Shown in pieces: positions 25,084-37,699 of a stretch of DNA of 64,000 bases. This stretch comes from Agelaius tricolor (lineage: Eukaryota > Chordata > Aves > Passeriformes > Icteridae), in NCBI GenBank assembly GCA_023055355.1, contig JALJCS010000002.1, positions 8,332,001 to 8,396,000 of the forward strand, in the 5' to 3' direction. Below the pieces are notes generated by a model, which saw only the letters and a list, made by a program, of their open reading frames with translations, was not told the DNA's origin and did not search any database. The position numbers and the translations under genes were made by a program. Numbering within the stretch: the stretch's first letter is position 1; each line of letters starts with the position of its first letter.

Positions 25084-27190
25084 AACCCAGCAGAATCCAA
25101 TCCGTGAGCAGCAAAGCAGAAGAGCAGACAAACTGGAGCTATTTTTATGTAAATGTTATCTTTTTTTAGATATTTTTATTAAATATTTTAAATACATTCT
25201 TATGCATTAGAGAGTCTAATCAAATCAGGGATCTGGGAATATTGTCTGGTTCTATATTATGTTTCTTATACACATTTAGATTTGTATACACACCATATAT
25301 GTATATGTTGCTACCTTCCCTAAAACATCAATTAAGCACCTTAAAAATTACGTGTCAGGTAAACAGTGCATATCTTTTGTATATACAGCCTGTTTCCTCA
25401 GCATATTTGTTAACTGGATGCTGCACTCTTTTGTTTCATTCCATCTTGATGCTGGTGCATGGACTTGGTTGTGAAACCTACTTGTAGCAATCCATGAAGC
25501 AAGTGTAATGGTTCTCATAGAACTCCATTCCCTTTTTAGAAATTACTTTCTATAGATTAATTCTGTGAAGTTTAACTCCTCTCAATGTTACTTTGTTGTG
25601 TAAAACATTTGGTCATTCTGACCAACATACATGCACAGCTGCAATAAGCAATATATCAAGCAAGGTGTACAGCATTTGGGAGAAAAGCATTTTTAGGCCA
25701 TGTAAGAAACAGGACCTTCAAAGGAGGAAGGCAGAATTGTATATATTTAATATCTTTTGGCATTCAGATTTCGTTGCTTCTAATAACTGTGCAACCTGGG
25801 ATTTCAAAACCATGGATGGATTCCCAGCAATGTAATTTCATACATGTTTACTTTGTATGTCCTTGCATTGGCAGTTTAATTTGACAGTCAGGTTTGAGAG
25901 CCTTATTGTTTATGGACTCAAGAGTTATCCTGAGGGTATCCCAGGATCCATTGGGCTCATCTTTGAGGCTGTGGATGAGCAACGTTTCAAAATACCAGTC
26001 CCTTTTAGAAGGATTAACATACAAATTATATTTTGTATGGAAAGAAAAGAGTTTAATTTGAAATAACAGATATTTAAACATCTCTGTAGCATATACACAA
26101 TTTAATGAAGAAGTAGCACTTAATTTTCTAGGACATATTGTTGGGAATTAATTTTATCTGTTGCAATTCTGATTTCCATTAAAGTACTGGGCTTTTTTTC
26201 CAGAATTCTGTTGTGTAGGTGGTTTTCTGCACTACACTGTTGCCAAAAATGATGTCCTGTTTTAATGGGACTGTTCCATAAGTAAATATATACAGTCCCA
26301 CCTAGTAATTTTCAATGTAGACCCTTAAAAACTGTTAGCAGAGTGTTAGGCTCCTTTAGAAATATCATGTATGCTGGTCGCTCCAAAACCCATATAAGCT
26401 TATTTGTCATTGTTGCCTTCTGTGAACCCCCTAAAAATAAGTCACAGAACACCATTTGTCTGTGGTCCACAGCCTAAAAGCTGTGCTTCAAGGTGAGCAG
26501 TAGCTCAGGAAAATTCCAGGTGATTCTGGCATTTTTAAAGCAGAAACACTACTGTCCTTATTAATTCAAGGTGGTCCCACATTAATGTGTTCAGAACATT
26601 TGCCAGATCACTGGTAACAGCTGGGTTGTGAGATCAGTAGCACCTGGGAAACAGGCACTTCTCACTTCTGCCTGACTCCTGCCTTTCCCATTTTGTAGCC
26701 AAACACGTGCCTTACTGAAATGGGATTTGTTGTCTGAGGTGACAGGACCATTTCAGCTGTGTATGAAACCCTGCAGCCTTTGTCTTAGAGCAAAGACCAC
26801 TGTTCACTACCATAACATTCCAGAGTGCATAATGTTCCTGGAAGGTCAGTGGAAGCCAGCACAACCCAGCTGGCTCAGGATGAGCTCCAAGGCTTGGCCT
26901 GGTGTAACATCCTGAAAGAGCAGTTGTGATTTTGTAACCTATAACCAGTTGCCAAAAAGCAATCGGTGTGAACCTGTTTTGTACTATTGTTGTTTGGGAT
27001 TCTTTTGGATTTCCTTGTCCATTTTTTTCACTGTATATTCTTAGAAAGTGAAAATGTGTTTCTAAATGTAGTGTTTATGTTGATAGTTTGTGCTTTCCAA
27101 ACGAGAACTTTCTTTGCAACCCTGTATTACAGTTTGTTATCTCGTAGAAAGTAATTTTTGAATGATTAAAATTGCTAGCTTTTTTATATA
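25084..27190 (+). other. NEDD9: NEDD9 3' UTR with candidate polyadenylation signals
   Basis: AT-rich DNA without a credible frame follows the stop. Early weak signals lie in the AT-rich stretch near 25175-25200; an ATTAAA occurs near 26178 and the last good one is at 27165-27170, followed by a T/GT-rich stretch (about 27205-27225) suitable for cleavage-factor binding. A length of about 2.1 kb is in line with mammalian NEDD9. Two perfect Pumilio-type elements (TGTATATA) are at 25378-25385 and 25738-25745. The exact 3' end is inferred. Confidence 0.65.
27165..27170 (+). other. NEDD9: Candidate NEDD9 poly(A) signal ATTAAA
   Basis: ATTAAA with T/GT-rich sequence 35-60 nt downstream. It is the last plausible signal before the sequence loses UTR-like AT richness. 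Earlier ATTAAA copies could give shorter 3' UTRs. Confidence 0.5.
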
Positions 27191-28475
27191 AAAAAGGCAG
27201 CTTCATCTTGTTTTTTCTTGTTTTCAGAGTCTTCTAGGTATATTAAAAGGAAATATTGCTGCTTGCTGATACTGTCAAAGCCATTCTAAAATGAGGAACT
27301 AATTTTCCATCTTTTCACTGGTCATTGCTTATAGTGTGAAATGAGAACTTGGTGATTTAAGAGGAAGGGACAGGCAGTTTCTCTGCCTGTCCAGAAGCAG
27401 CAGGTGAAGCATTTATACAACTCAGCCACACTATCAACTCCAAAATACATCTATGAGGGCCTGCAGTACACTGATCCACAATCCTGCCCCATTCCTTGTG
27501 TGCATTCCTGCTGCATGAGCTGCATCCAAACCACCTCAGCCTGGCACCGACAGTGGTCCTTCACCTGAGTGGGGCAGTTCCTCTCAACACATCCCACAGG
27601 AAGGTGGGGTCACAGAACACAGCTGTGCCTTCCACCCATTCTGGCCTGCTCCCCCTCTCCAGCACTTACTGGTGAAGCCATTATCCATGCAGGAACTGGA
27701 AAAGCAACTTTGCTCAGTACAGGCACCATAGCCAGTGGTAAGAGCACCCCTCTTCTACTACATGCCAAGCTAAGCATTATGTGGGTGTGAGTTCCATCTG
27801 AAACAACTCCATGGCTTTAAGGATCACAAAGTTTTCCCTAAAGTTACTTTCACATTTCACCTCTGCCAAGGCACTCACTGCCCAACCTCCTGTCAAACAC
27901 CCAGGGGTGCAAGGAGGAGAGAGAAAGTCCAGGGCTGGCACTGTTCTTGCACCAGTTTTTGGCTGCTAATGAAAGATGTCTCTGCCAGGAGGTGTAAGAG
28001 CGATGAAAACCTTGAGAGCAAACTGCTTGGTTTGGCTCACCATGTCCTTGCAAGGGGACAGATGGGGATACAGGGTTGCTCTGTGGAGCACTCTTCCACA
28101 GAGTGCTCTATTTTTGCTCCCCTGCTAAATGTAAAAAGGTCAACTAACAACAAAGAAGGGACTCGACAAACAAAATAGTTCAGAATAGAAACCAGAGCCT
28201 CTTTGTTCCCCTCCCTCGAGCCACAATGTCTCCATGCAGTTGTCAAGAAACTGCTGTTGTTTGGCAACCAAGATGAGGGCCAGTGTGAAGTGACTGTCTC
28301 ACAGCCAGTGTGGAAAAAAGTCTGCCTCACACTAGTGGCAGAACACACATGGCTCTTTACTGCATCCATTAAGTAATTACTGTTTCATGTTTATTAGGAA
28401 AACACTTCCTTCCTCTTCCAGGATGATGAGAGAGGGAGAAAAAAACCAGGCAAGAGCCATCCTTGAAATGGGCAT
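27191..28475. other. Intergenic DNA downstream of NEDD9
   Basis: No gene is recognised. Open frames are under 75 codons and unlike known proteins. A perfect 9-bp hairpin lies at 28086-28108. Confidence 0.7.
28086..28108. repeat. Perfect inverted repeat (9-bp arms, 5-nt loop)
   Basis: GAGCACTCT, loop tccac, AGAGTGCTC. No T run or gene end is next to it, so a terminator role is not implied. Confidence 0.7.
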
Positions 28476-28477
28476 TA

Positions 28478-28925
28478 TTGTTGCAAGGAGCCTCCGACGT
28501 GGGAGTAAAGAGCCTTGACTCCGTGCTTTCAGAAGGCTGAACAAAAGCTTTATTAAGCTATACTGTACTATATTACACTACCTACTATACTAATACTATA
28601 CTAAACTAAAGAAAAACACGTGACCCTGTCAGACAGTCACGACAGCTTTGACCTAAGTGGTCAATCAATCCAAACAACCATCACCAGAGTCCAATTAAGA
28701 AATCCCTCTTTGGTAAATAATCTCCATAACACATTCCACATGCGCCAAACAACAGGAGCAGCAAATAGAGATAAGAATTGTTTTTTCTTTCTCTGAGCTT
28801 TTTCACCTCCTTCCCCAGGATTTTTCCTGGGAAAGTTGTGCCTGCTGCTCTCTGTGAAGAGAGCTGTGGCCACATGGGCATGTTTTAGAGAAGTTGCCAA
28901 TTCATAATAATATGACACAGGCCAT
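28478..28925 (-). mobile_element. Solo LTR of a passerine-type endogenous retrovirus
   Basis: On the minus strand this block has an AATAAA poly(A) signal (plus-strand complement in aaaagctttattaagc near 28545-28560), and beside it a degenerate TACTATAC-type run (about 28556-28608) typical of passerine ERV LTRs. The plus-strand stretches gacctaagtggtcaatcaat and aacaacaggagcagcaaata also resemble those LTRs. Ends are chosen to give TG...CA termini; no clear target-site duplication was seen. No internal viral genes are adjacent, so it is called solo. Boundaries are approximate. Confidence 0.65.
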
Positions 28926-31900
28926 AATTCATACTGCACAACCCCCTGCTGCTACCTCTGCCATTTCTTGCAAGCCAGGGTTGTGCAGCTCCTGCCTTTT
29001 CCACAGTGATGCACTGCTGCAGCCTCAGCAGAGCCACTGCCTGCTGCTCCAGCACAGGCAGTATGGGTGAAGGACACACACTTCCCACACCATCACCTGA
29101 TCCCAGAGTACACCCCATCTTCACATCCCCCATAACTTCTAGGCCCTAGAGCTTTTGGCACTCTCTGACATGAACATCTGGGCTGCATTTCAGAAGTGTC
29201 CCTCCCACACCTGTCACCAGCTCTTCAGAGTGTTGTCATACCAGTGACACCTTCCCTCTGCCTACAAGCCAAGCATCTGTAGCTTTTCAGATCCAAATTC
29301 AGCTTTTCCTTATGCAACTTCCAGGCTGCCTGCTCTACCTTAACATGCCTCAATCTCAACCTAAAGGCTTTAGAAGCTCATGCGATTTTCTCCAAAGGTA
29401 ATTCTTGACCTTCCCTTGCCATTTCCCCTCTCACAATGTCCACCGCTTTAGTCAACATTTAGACAGAAACATTTCCAGGGCAAAGCCAGGGTCATGCCAG
29501 TCCCAGAAGACAACGCAAAGCATTTCACCCCACTCTAAAATATGCCTGTTCATTTCATCTCAGCCTGTTACACTGGCCATTTCAAAAGCTACATGTCAGT
29601 ATCTTAAGTCAGCTGAGCCCTTTTACTGCTAGAAGGTTTTCCCATCTCAGAGATGGACTGTCTAGATAATGCAGATTTGGGGCCTTTTATAAAATAATTT
29701 ATTTTTGCTACTTGCACCCAAATTCCACCTATGACAGCAGCTTTCTCTGTCTAAGAGCCTGGATACAGCTGTGTGGCTTTTCAACATCACAGCAAAGCTA
29801 CAGTTGTATCTAGCGTTGCAAAGTCCCTCCCAAAAATTCTGACTTCTGACAAGAGGGCATTGAAACCAAGCTTGAGAGTACCTGCAAAAAGTGAACAGCA
29901 GCAGGAAAAATATCTAATCCAGCCTTATTATAAACCAGTTGACTTCAAAGAGAGCAGGAATGATGTTTCACTTCCTGGGAGGTTGCATGAGGGGTAGCAC
30001 AGACTCTCAGTAACTTGTACTACTTCATTTTCCCTCTGATGTGCTGACCAGAGACAATTTTACTTTGATTAAATTAGAGCTAAATTTGGAGTGGAGTGCA
30101 CATCATGAGCAAGGCCTGAGCATGCTGGAAATATTGCCGGCTGTTGGATTCATTTTGGAAACCCAAGTACATCATTCTCTATTCAAAACCCAAATATTTA
30201 GCCTTCAGTGCCAGGGAGTTATGCAGAGTATGAAATAGCCAGTCAGCTGTCTGACCTTGGAAGAAACACCTCCCCAGGGCATTGATTTGAGCTCCTGGGA
30301 AGCTGCTGGGTTCACATCAGGGTGATCTTCATCCCCCCACCTTCCAGGTCAGTGGCTAGGACCACTTAGGGGTGGCCTCCCAGAGCAAAGGACCAACAAA
30401 AATAATTTTGGGTCAAAATTTCAGGGCACAGTCTTGGCATACACACTGCCAGCTGCTGTAGAGGCCTCCTCTTCAGCTCTCAAAGCAGCAGAAAATCAGT
30501 AGCCCATCCCATGGGCAAAAGCTCCTGGTGCCTCCTGATAAAACCTTGTCTCTGCAGAAACAGCCTTTGCTCTCAGATGTTGTGGACTGCTGAACAGGAG
30601 AAGCTGGAATGCTCAGAGGGAGAGGCAGTGCTGAGCAGAAGATCACTTTCTCATCACTCCTGGGGTTTAATTTGCAATAGTAACATCCTCACAGCAGTTT
30701 GTGCTTCAGTTCTGTCTTTTCAGCAGACAGCATCAGGCTTGGCTCAACCCACAATCCAGCTGCAGTTTGCTTTCATCTTGCTGCACCTCTCTGGGTTTAA
30801 CTTCTGGCCCTTGCCCCCACAAGCAAAGTCCACCAAGTCAATGCTCCTCACAGGAATTCACCTTGTTGCTATTGGCCTCTCCATCTCCACAAGTCCTCCC
30901 AGTCTCTGCCGAGGGCAAAGCCCAGTGCCTGGGAAACAAGTGCCTAAGGAGCGCTGCTGCAACTGCAATGGGCTCAGTATCCACACCACCGCCCGCACAG
31001 GGCTTCTTTTTTCTCTGCTGAGCACCAAGGGAAAGGATGTCTTCTGTACAATTCCATGTGCTAGGCTGACTGTGGTAAAACCAGGAGCACAGAGCAGGAA
31101 GTCTCAGGTGTCCAGGAGATCCATGAAGCTCAGCTCATCTGCTCTGCACTGCCTTTGCAGCAGGAGTAGCAGCAGCTGCTGCCCCTGCCCGCAGCGGGCT
31201 CCCAGAGGGTTACACATGCCATAAGGCCAGGCAAAAATCACAGTTCCCTGCTTCCATGCGGGCTTGTGCCCACAGAGTACCTGCTCCAGTCAACCAAGGG
31301 AGGGATGTAAAAATCCTGCTGCTGGGTGGGGGGGAGTTGTCCTCTGCAATCACAAGAACTTTTTTTCTGCTTCCACGTAATTTCCCTTAATTACAGAAAG
31401 AGTGATCAGGGCCCTTTCCTTGATGTAAAGCTGCAGGAAACCAAATTCAAGAGGCCCTTCACAGCTTCCTATTTAGCCAGCTTTATCTTGCTCAGCACTG
31501 CAGCCAGGGTTGCCCAAACCATTGCCAACCAGGAAAGCACAAGAACAATGTCCCAGAAGTATTTGCTATTTATATGAAGGCAGACTTAAGTGGTTAAATG
31601 AAGGTTACAGTCAAGGACAAGTAGAAAAATCTGGAAGAGAGCGAGAATAAGAAAAGACAAAGAAAAAAGCCTGCTCTGGCTTTAAATTTTCTTACAGAAA
31701 GGAATCCATCTTACAACTTTTTCTGCAGTTAGAGGACCCCAGAGCATTTTGCTGCACAGTGATCCAAGTTCTCCTTTATTCCCAGTCAAGCGCAAAGAGA
31801 AAAAGCCCCAAGGGTGAAAAAGAAAAAATAGACTTTTGCTGTTTTTTTACCCTATGCTTTGTTTTTATGAAGGATGTTGGGACCAGCCCACCCAAAAGCC

Positions 31901-33215
31901 TTTTATCTCAGGAGGTGACTTGAGTTGGAAACAGGTACTTGTAATTAGCTTGCATTCCAGAAGGGGAGAAGTTAATTTACCTGGCTTTTCTTCATGAGGC
32001 ATTTCAAAGAGAAATTAATTTTTGATGAATGAGCATGTGCATTCTGTTGTGCTTGACCTGCAGCTAGTTTTTGCTCTAGATACAGCTTTCACTTGTCCAC
32101 CCACAGATGTACTAAAGGAATAAGTACAACAGCCTTGCTGGAAACCTGTATCCCTTTCATGGGAATTGCTGCAATGACCAAATGGACATTGCCAGAGCAG
32201 GGCTGCACAGCACAGGACACCTCATTCCACCCTGAAATAGCAGCAGGTAGAGCTGCCTTTGCTCCTGAGAAGGTGGAAATCCACAGGGCCCTCAAATAGA
32301 GGCATTACACAGAAGCAGTAGTTCCATCTAAGAAGTAGAGCTGCTGAAGACACCAAGATACACGAGTAAGAAAGCTTCTTCCTCACTCCCTCCTTTTCTC
32401 TCCATGGGTGGTGATGTTCAGAAATGCCTCAATTTGGATTAGCCTGTGTCTACTCTCAGTGTGAGACACCTCAGAGGCAATCCATCCTGCCTATCTAAAG
32501 ACATTTGCTTGTGAGAAATATCATCAGAATCCTCTTTAAGCTGCTCAGGGTCCAACCTATATGATTTAATCTACTTTAGGATGAGACAAATCCTTGACAT
32601 GCTCCAGTGATTGACTGTGTCTTCTTAGATCTTCAAAGACAGCCGAGATAAGGAGCACAGGTGCAAATGACCACATCATACACTCCTAAATTTTGAGGAT
32701 GATGAATACTACCTGGAGACCTGCCTCCTGAAACTTGGTGGGGCCACAGATACAGCTCAAGTCACAATCTGAACACTAAAGCACTGTAGAAACTCATGGA
32801 CTTCCCCCGGCCCACCAAGCCCAAAGCTGGTATTGGTACCATCAAAGCACTGGTCCTGAGGGTTCAGCAAGTTAGGGCACTCTTGGAGCCTGAGCCAGCA
32901 AATGTCACAACCTGCATCCAAGCTGAGTACCCCCAATCCTGCCACCTCCTCCTCCTGCCCTCAGACAGCCTTCAGGCTTTGCAATCAGCCCTGGCTCTAC
33001 AGGCTCATCAACAAAAACATGCTCTGTGCCACATCGGGGAAAAGTTGGACATGCAAGTAACTGACAGCTCTGTGCCTCCACTCTCCCAGCAGTTTTCTTG
33101 CCAGCTCTTGTGCTTGTAGCAGTGCAAAATCCAGGTGGTTACAGAGCTCCTTCCTTAGGAACTCCCAGCCTGAAGGATTCCTGGGTTAGGTTGCTCTTCC
33201 TTGTACCAGAGCAGA
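28926..33215. other. Intergenic DNA, no gene recognised
   Basis: Moderate-GC sequence with a plus-strand open frame of 237 codons at 30511-31224 that matches no domain I know. No promoter, splice structure or poly(A) signal argues for a gene. No other feature was identified. Confidence 0.6.
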
Positions 33216-33221
33216 GAAACA

Positions 33222-33290
33222 CAGGAGAAGAGGAAAATGAGGCAGATTTCCTTAAGGTCACAGGGCTGGTTGATAGGTGAAGTGTAACTC
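33222..33290 (-). mobile_element. Possible MIR-like SINE core fragment
   Basis: gaggaaaatgaggcagatttccttaaggtcacagggctgg resembles the reversed MIR core in which a gggaaactgaggc segment is followed by aaggtcacacagct. It is short and diverged. Confidence 0.45.
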
Positions 33291-36131
33291 CCCTCCATAA
33301 GTAATCTGCATACATCTCTGCCCTGCTGAAAAGTGTAACCTGCAGTTTCAGACACTCATTTCCAGGGAGAGCATGCACCAGACGCCAGGTTAAATGGCTT
33401 TGGCACAGGAAGGGCTGAATCACCAAGAGGGGTGAAAGGAGAGTCAAATGATAGAACAACTCTTAGTTTTGAAATGTTGGTTTCAAAATTATTTTCTGAC
33501 AAAGTGAATTTGCTGTCTTCTTCTAGTTAGAAATGTTTTGTGAAAGTCTTTTTTCATTTACTCTGAATGTTTTTCCACTACAGCACATATGCCTTATCCC
33601 ATTTTTGTCTGTTTTTCTCCTCGTATGGGAATGAGGATGACACAAATGCAAACAGTAAGTACCTTACATGGTGAGTATGTAGATCCAGCTGAAAGAGATG
33701 TCACATTTTTATTTTCTTCTTGAGAAAAAAAAAAACCTTCTAAAGATCTTATTCTTGGTGCTGCATCAGCCAGGCACTGCCTATGCAGTGACCAGCAGTG
33801 GCAGCTGGCAGCACAGGAATAAAGAGTCACATATTTAGGCCCTGTGCTCATTAGCTGCTAACCAGATAGAGAAGTGCCAAGATACTCCTAACCTACTTGT
33901 GTCCCACAAACAAACAACACATTATTGGACAAAACAAACACACCCACTTGGAGGCCAGCACAGGATACCTGTACTGCCATATAATCCAGAGCCCTGCAGC
34001 TGACTGGTTTTCCAGCAAGTGATTCTGCCTCAGGCTGCTCAAGCATGGGGGGAAATCCCATCATTCATATATTTCATATGGAGCCATTACAGCTCATCAG
34101 CTACTTATCAGAGGGGCTCTGCTACAGTTAAGTTTTTATGCTAAAATTCCCATATTAGGCAGAAACAGGAGCCTGTAGCATCTCTTCTACAGCAAACCAA
34201 AATCTTTGGAGCAACCCATCTGATCCATATAAGTTATTCACAAGTAATAGCTTCAGCAGAAAATGCCAACCTCTACTTCCAGGCAAGGCAACAGAGCATA
34301 AAATCTCTATGCCCTGTGATCATTGCTCAGTTTCTCATCCTATGAAAAAACCAATCAAGGAGAAAAGTGAAATTCAGTGTTTCCCACATGAATGCATCCA
34401 TGGCTTCCCAGGAGGACATTGTGTGACAAGCAGCTAGGAGGCCATTTAAGCAGGCTCTGCTCCTCAGCAATGCTGCTTTTCCACGGGCTCAATGATGGAG
34501 GCACAAGCCTTACACACACATGCCACAGCTGCGGCTCCATCACCAGCTGATATCTATTTTTAAAGCTCTCTCCATGTACACAGAAGCAAGTCCTCCAAAC
34601 CTGATTTTTCTCTAGCCCTTGCACTTTAGGTAAAGAACAAATAATACTTTTTGCACGAATAGGAACTAATTAGCTCTTCAAAGTTCCCCTACACAGGTGA
34701 AATCAGCTACAGGAGGGTGGGACAGTCTCACGCCTGCTGGCTGCAGCTCAAAGCCCAAAGGCAGAGCCCAGCTCTGATCTCTGCTGGTCCTGCTCAGTAT
34801 GCAGGGCATCCCAGGCAGGAAAGGCTGCCATCTCCTCCCATGTGCTGCACTGAGTGCTGGCTTCTTACTGACTGTTCAGAGCAGTAAATATGACAGCTAC
34901 TTGTGAAACATATTTTCTTCATTCTCAACTTGGAAGACTTTTTTTAGTTGAGGGAATGTGTGTGTATTCCATTGGTTTTGTTCTCTGAGCATTTCTAGCT
35001 ATCAGCCTGACAACATTTAAGTAAGAACTTACCAGGTGGGTCAGGCCATTCTATTTCTGATGGGGCAGGTGGGTCTGCTTAGGGTACATTTGCAGGCCGA
35101 CTCTCCCTAGTGTTCAGTCATTGGATATTGGATGTTAGGAAGCTCAGCACTGACTACACCTCTCATTATCCTATAAACTAGGGATTTGCCCATGGAAGTA
35201 TCTATTAGTTGGTAGCTGCAGGTTCACAGCCTTATCTTTGTGATGTCCTGTGGCAGCAGATTGCAGGTTTTCATTACCTACTGTGTGAAGTGTTTATCCA
35301 CATGTGGGACATCCCAAGAAACCTGGTGCTGCAGCCACTACTGAAGTACTTGGTGATCCTAGAAAAGATACTGCTCCTGTCATGTACCTGTACCTTGAAA
35401 TGGTGTCCTTAGTCTGTTGTGCTGTGTTTCCTGAGTGGGAAGGAACCCACTGCACTGAACCCCCCAGTCCCTCCACACTCCCCTCATCCTAGCACACTTT
35501 CTTCCTTTCCCTAGGACAGGCTCACTCTCTCTCCATCACAATTACTTCTGAAGTACCCACCAGTCCTGGTTAAAGTGTTGATGACAAGCACATCTCACCT
35601 AACATGAACTGAGAGCAGGGGTCTTGGAGAATGGAGAAAATACAGTGTGACTGAAGTATTTACTGGTTTTGTAGACAGATCCTGGCTAGTCAGCCTCGGG
35701 CTGGAGTCTGGCCAAGAGAAAAAGAGAGGCCCTGTCTTTTTTAGCCTTAAATACCACACATACAAAAGGTTGGCTTCAGCTCTTCCTCCTGCTGGCCACA
35801 GGGCAGAGGCTTCTTCCTCCAGTCCACGCTCCTGCAGGATGGGTGGGTGGCCATAGCTGCAGTGGTGCAGAGCATTGGCAAGCACCTACTTTCCAGTGGC
35901 ATTTGTGCTCCCCATGGAGCTGCCAGCTGCCAGGCAGAGGAGTGGTCTAAGCCAGTGCCACCCTCAGCCCTGCTTTGGTGTTACAGACAGCCCAGTTTTT
36001 AATCCCAGCATTTCATCCCAGTTTTGACTTGGAGAGTCTCGCAAGCACTAGAGATCACTAACACAATAGCAGCAGCCCTTCAGACCCAAACTGCAGATGA
36101 AGACTCCTCAGGCACACACCTGCACAGCTGG

Positions 36132-36187
36132 AATAAACCTGAATTTCCCTGGCAAGCCACACAGACTGAAAAAAAAAAAAAAAAAAA
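36132..36187 (+). repeat. AATAAA followed 31 nt later by a 19-A tract
   Basis: AATAAA at 36132-36137 and an uninterrupted A run at 36169-36187. The spacing is that of a polyadenylated mRNA 3' end, so it could be a retrocopy tail, though the sequence upstream is not recognised. Confidence 0.5.
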
Positions 36188-37135
36188 GGTTTTATCCTTG
36201 TTTTTAATGCCAACAACCCTCTAAGTGTAAATGCTAGATTTGCTAATGGGGACTCACTGTAAGTCTTGAGTAATAAATGAGGTACTCAATAAGGGGAAAA
36301 TAGGTTTCTCCAAAGCCCTATGACTTTCTCCAAAGTCCTTCTCTTTGTGCAACGAAGTGCTTCCTCCTCCTTTAGCCTGAATAGTCATCAGCAGCGTAAC
36401 TCAACAAGGCTCCCACCATATCTCTATCCCCTAGCTTTTCTCAAGAATTTTGGTCTTTAATTCCAGGAAAATGTTACACAGGCTCTCTGTCCCCAAATCT
36501 AATATTAATATTGTGCTATAAATATTATATTTTATATTAATGGTAGGCTACTATTGGAGTAATACGAATATTAGACTTTGGGAGAAGGTTTTAAAGTAAG
36601 CTGATCATAAGCCCTTGTTTTACCTGCTCAGTAACTAGCAGGATTTAGACCAGCTTTGATGGGATGGAATGTCACATTGCATCTCAATTGTGAGAAGCAT
36701 GAGGATGCAACATCAAGAACTGGTTTTGAAGAGATCTGGACAGCGGGCAGCTTTCCCTAGCCATCAGACTGGGGGAAAACCCCACAAAACCAATATTTTT
36801 CCCAAGCTGCTGCAGACACTGGTACAGTAAGTTTGTAACCCTAAGAAGTGGTGTGATTTGTAGGCTTTTTTTCCTCCTCAAGCACGGTGAGAGTTAAGAA
36901 AAAAACAGACCTCTCTTGGCATTTTTGAGACCTCTCTTCCTGAAGCAGACAGTTTTGAGGTCACTTTCCTTTACAAAGTTAAGCACCGCACCAGTGCCCT
37001 TGGACTCGAGGCTCCATGCATTCCCACAGGTATGCAGTATACAGCCAAACAAGAAACAGGCTCAATACCTACAAGCAGCTGCCCTTGTACTTCCCAATCC
37101 CACCAAACAACAGCAGAATTACTATTAATTAAAAT

Positions 37136-37154
37136 AACAACAACAACAACAACA
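37136..37154. repeat. AAC trinucleotide microsatellite
   Basis: About six AAC units (aacaacaacaacaacaac) followed by AATAAATAAA. Confidence 0.85.
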
Positions 37155-37551
37155 ATAAATAAAGCGACAGCATCGGCAAAGGGGCTCAGCAGCGTCGGTC
37201 CTGCCAGGAGGGCCCGTCCCCAAAGCCGGGCGGCCCGTGCCATCTAGTGGTGACAAGTGCTCTTCCCACCCAAACTGGATACTAAAAGCCTCCAGGATTT
37301 TACAATTTTTTTATTTAGTATTTCAGACTGGATCTGCAGTGTCTGGTTCAGGGATAAGCGTTTTCCACTATCCATGACATCACTTGAGGGCTCAGGAGAA
37401 ACGTGAGAACATCCTGGAAGCAGGGACAACGAAAAGCAAAATCAAGTCTACCCTTAGTATGTGAATCTTTTGGAAAATGTAAAACTAAGGCTGCAAAAAG
37501 TGTCACTGCTAGTACTTCAGTGCCACAATTGTTAAATGAACCTCGTGATTT

Positions 37552-37699
37552 TGCCCAGAGAAGCTGTCAATGCCCCCCATCCTTGAAAATATTGGGTTGG
37601 ATGGTGCTTTGAGCAACCCCATCTCGTGGCAGGGAGGGTTGGAACTAGATGATCTTTAGGGTCCCCTCCAGCCCACACCATTCTGTGATTCTATGATTT
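37552..37699 (+). mobile_element. CR1 LINE 3' end fragment, plus orientation
   Basis: The CR1 tail landmarks appear in order: gagaagctgtcaatgcccccc, a GGTTGGATGGTGCTTTGAGC block, ggttggaactagatgatctt, and a terminal ttctgtgattctatgattt. It is truncated at the 5' end. Confidence 0.92.

Larger units (their letters stand above)
33291..37540. other. Intergenic DNA with simple repeats
   Basis: No gene is recognised. It contains an AATAAA plus poly(A) tract (36132-36187), an AT-rich stretch near 36500-36545, and an AAC-type microsatellite at 37136-37154. Open frames are short. Confidence 0.65.

Noticed and set aside
35205..35400. Hint of an old CR1/L3-like element (ctgtggcagcagattgcagg, actgtgtgaagtgtttatcc)
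   Set aside because: Similarity is too weak to support by eye; a profile search would be needed.
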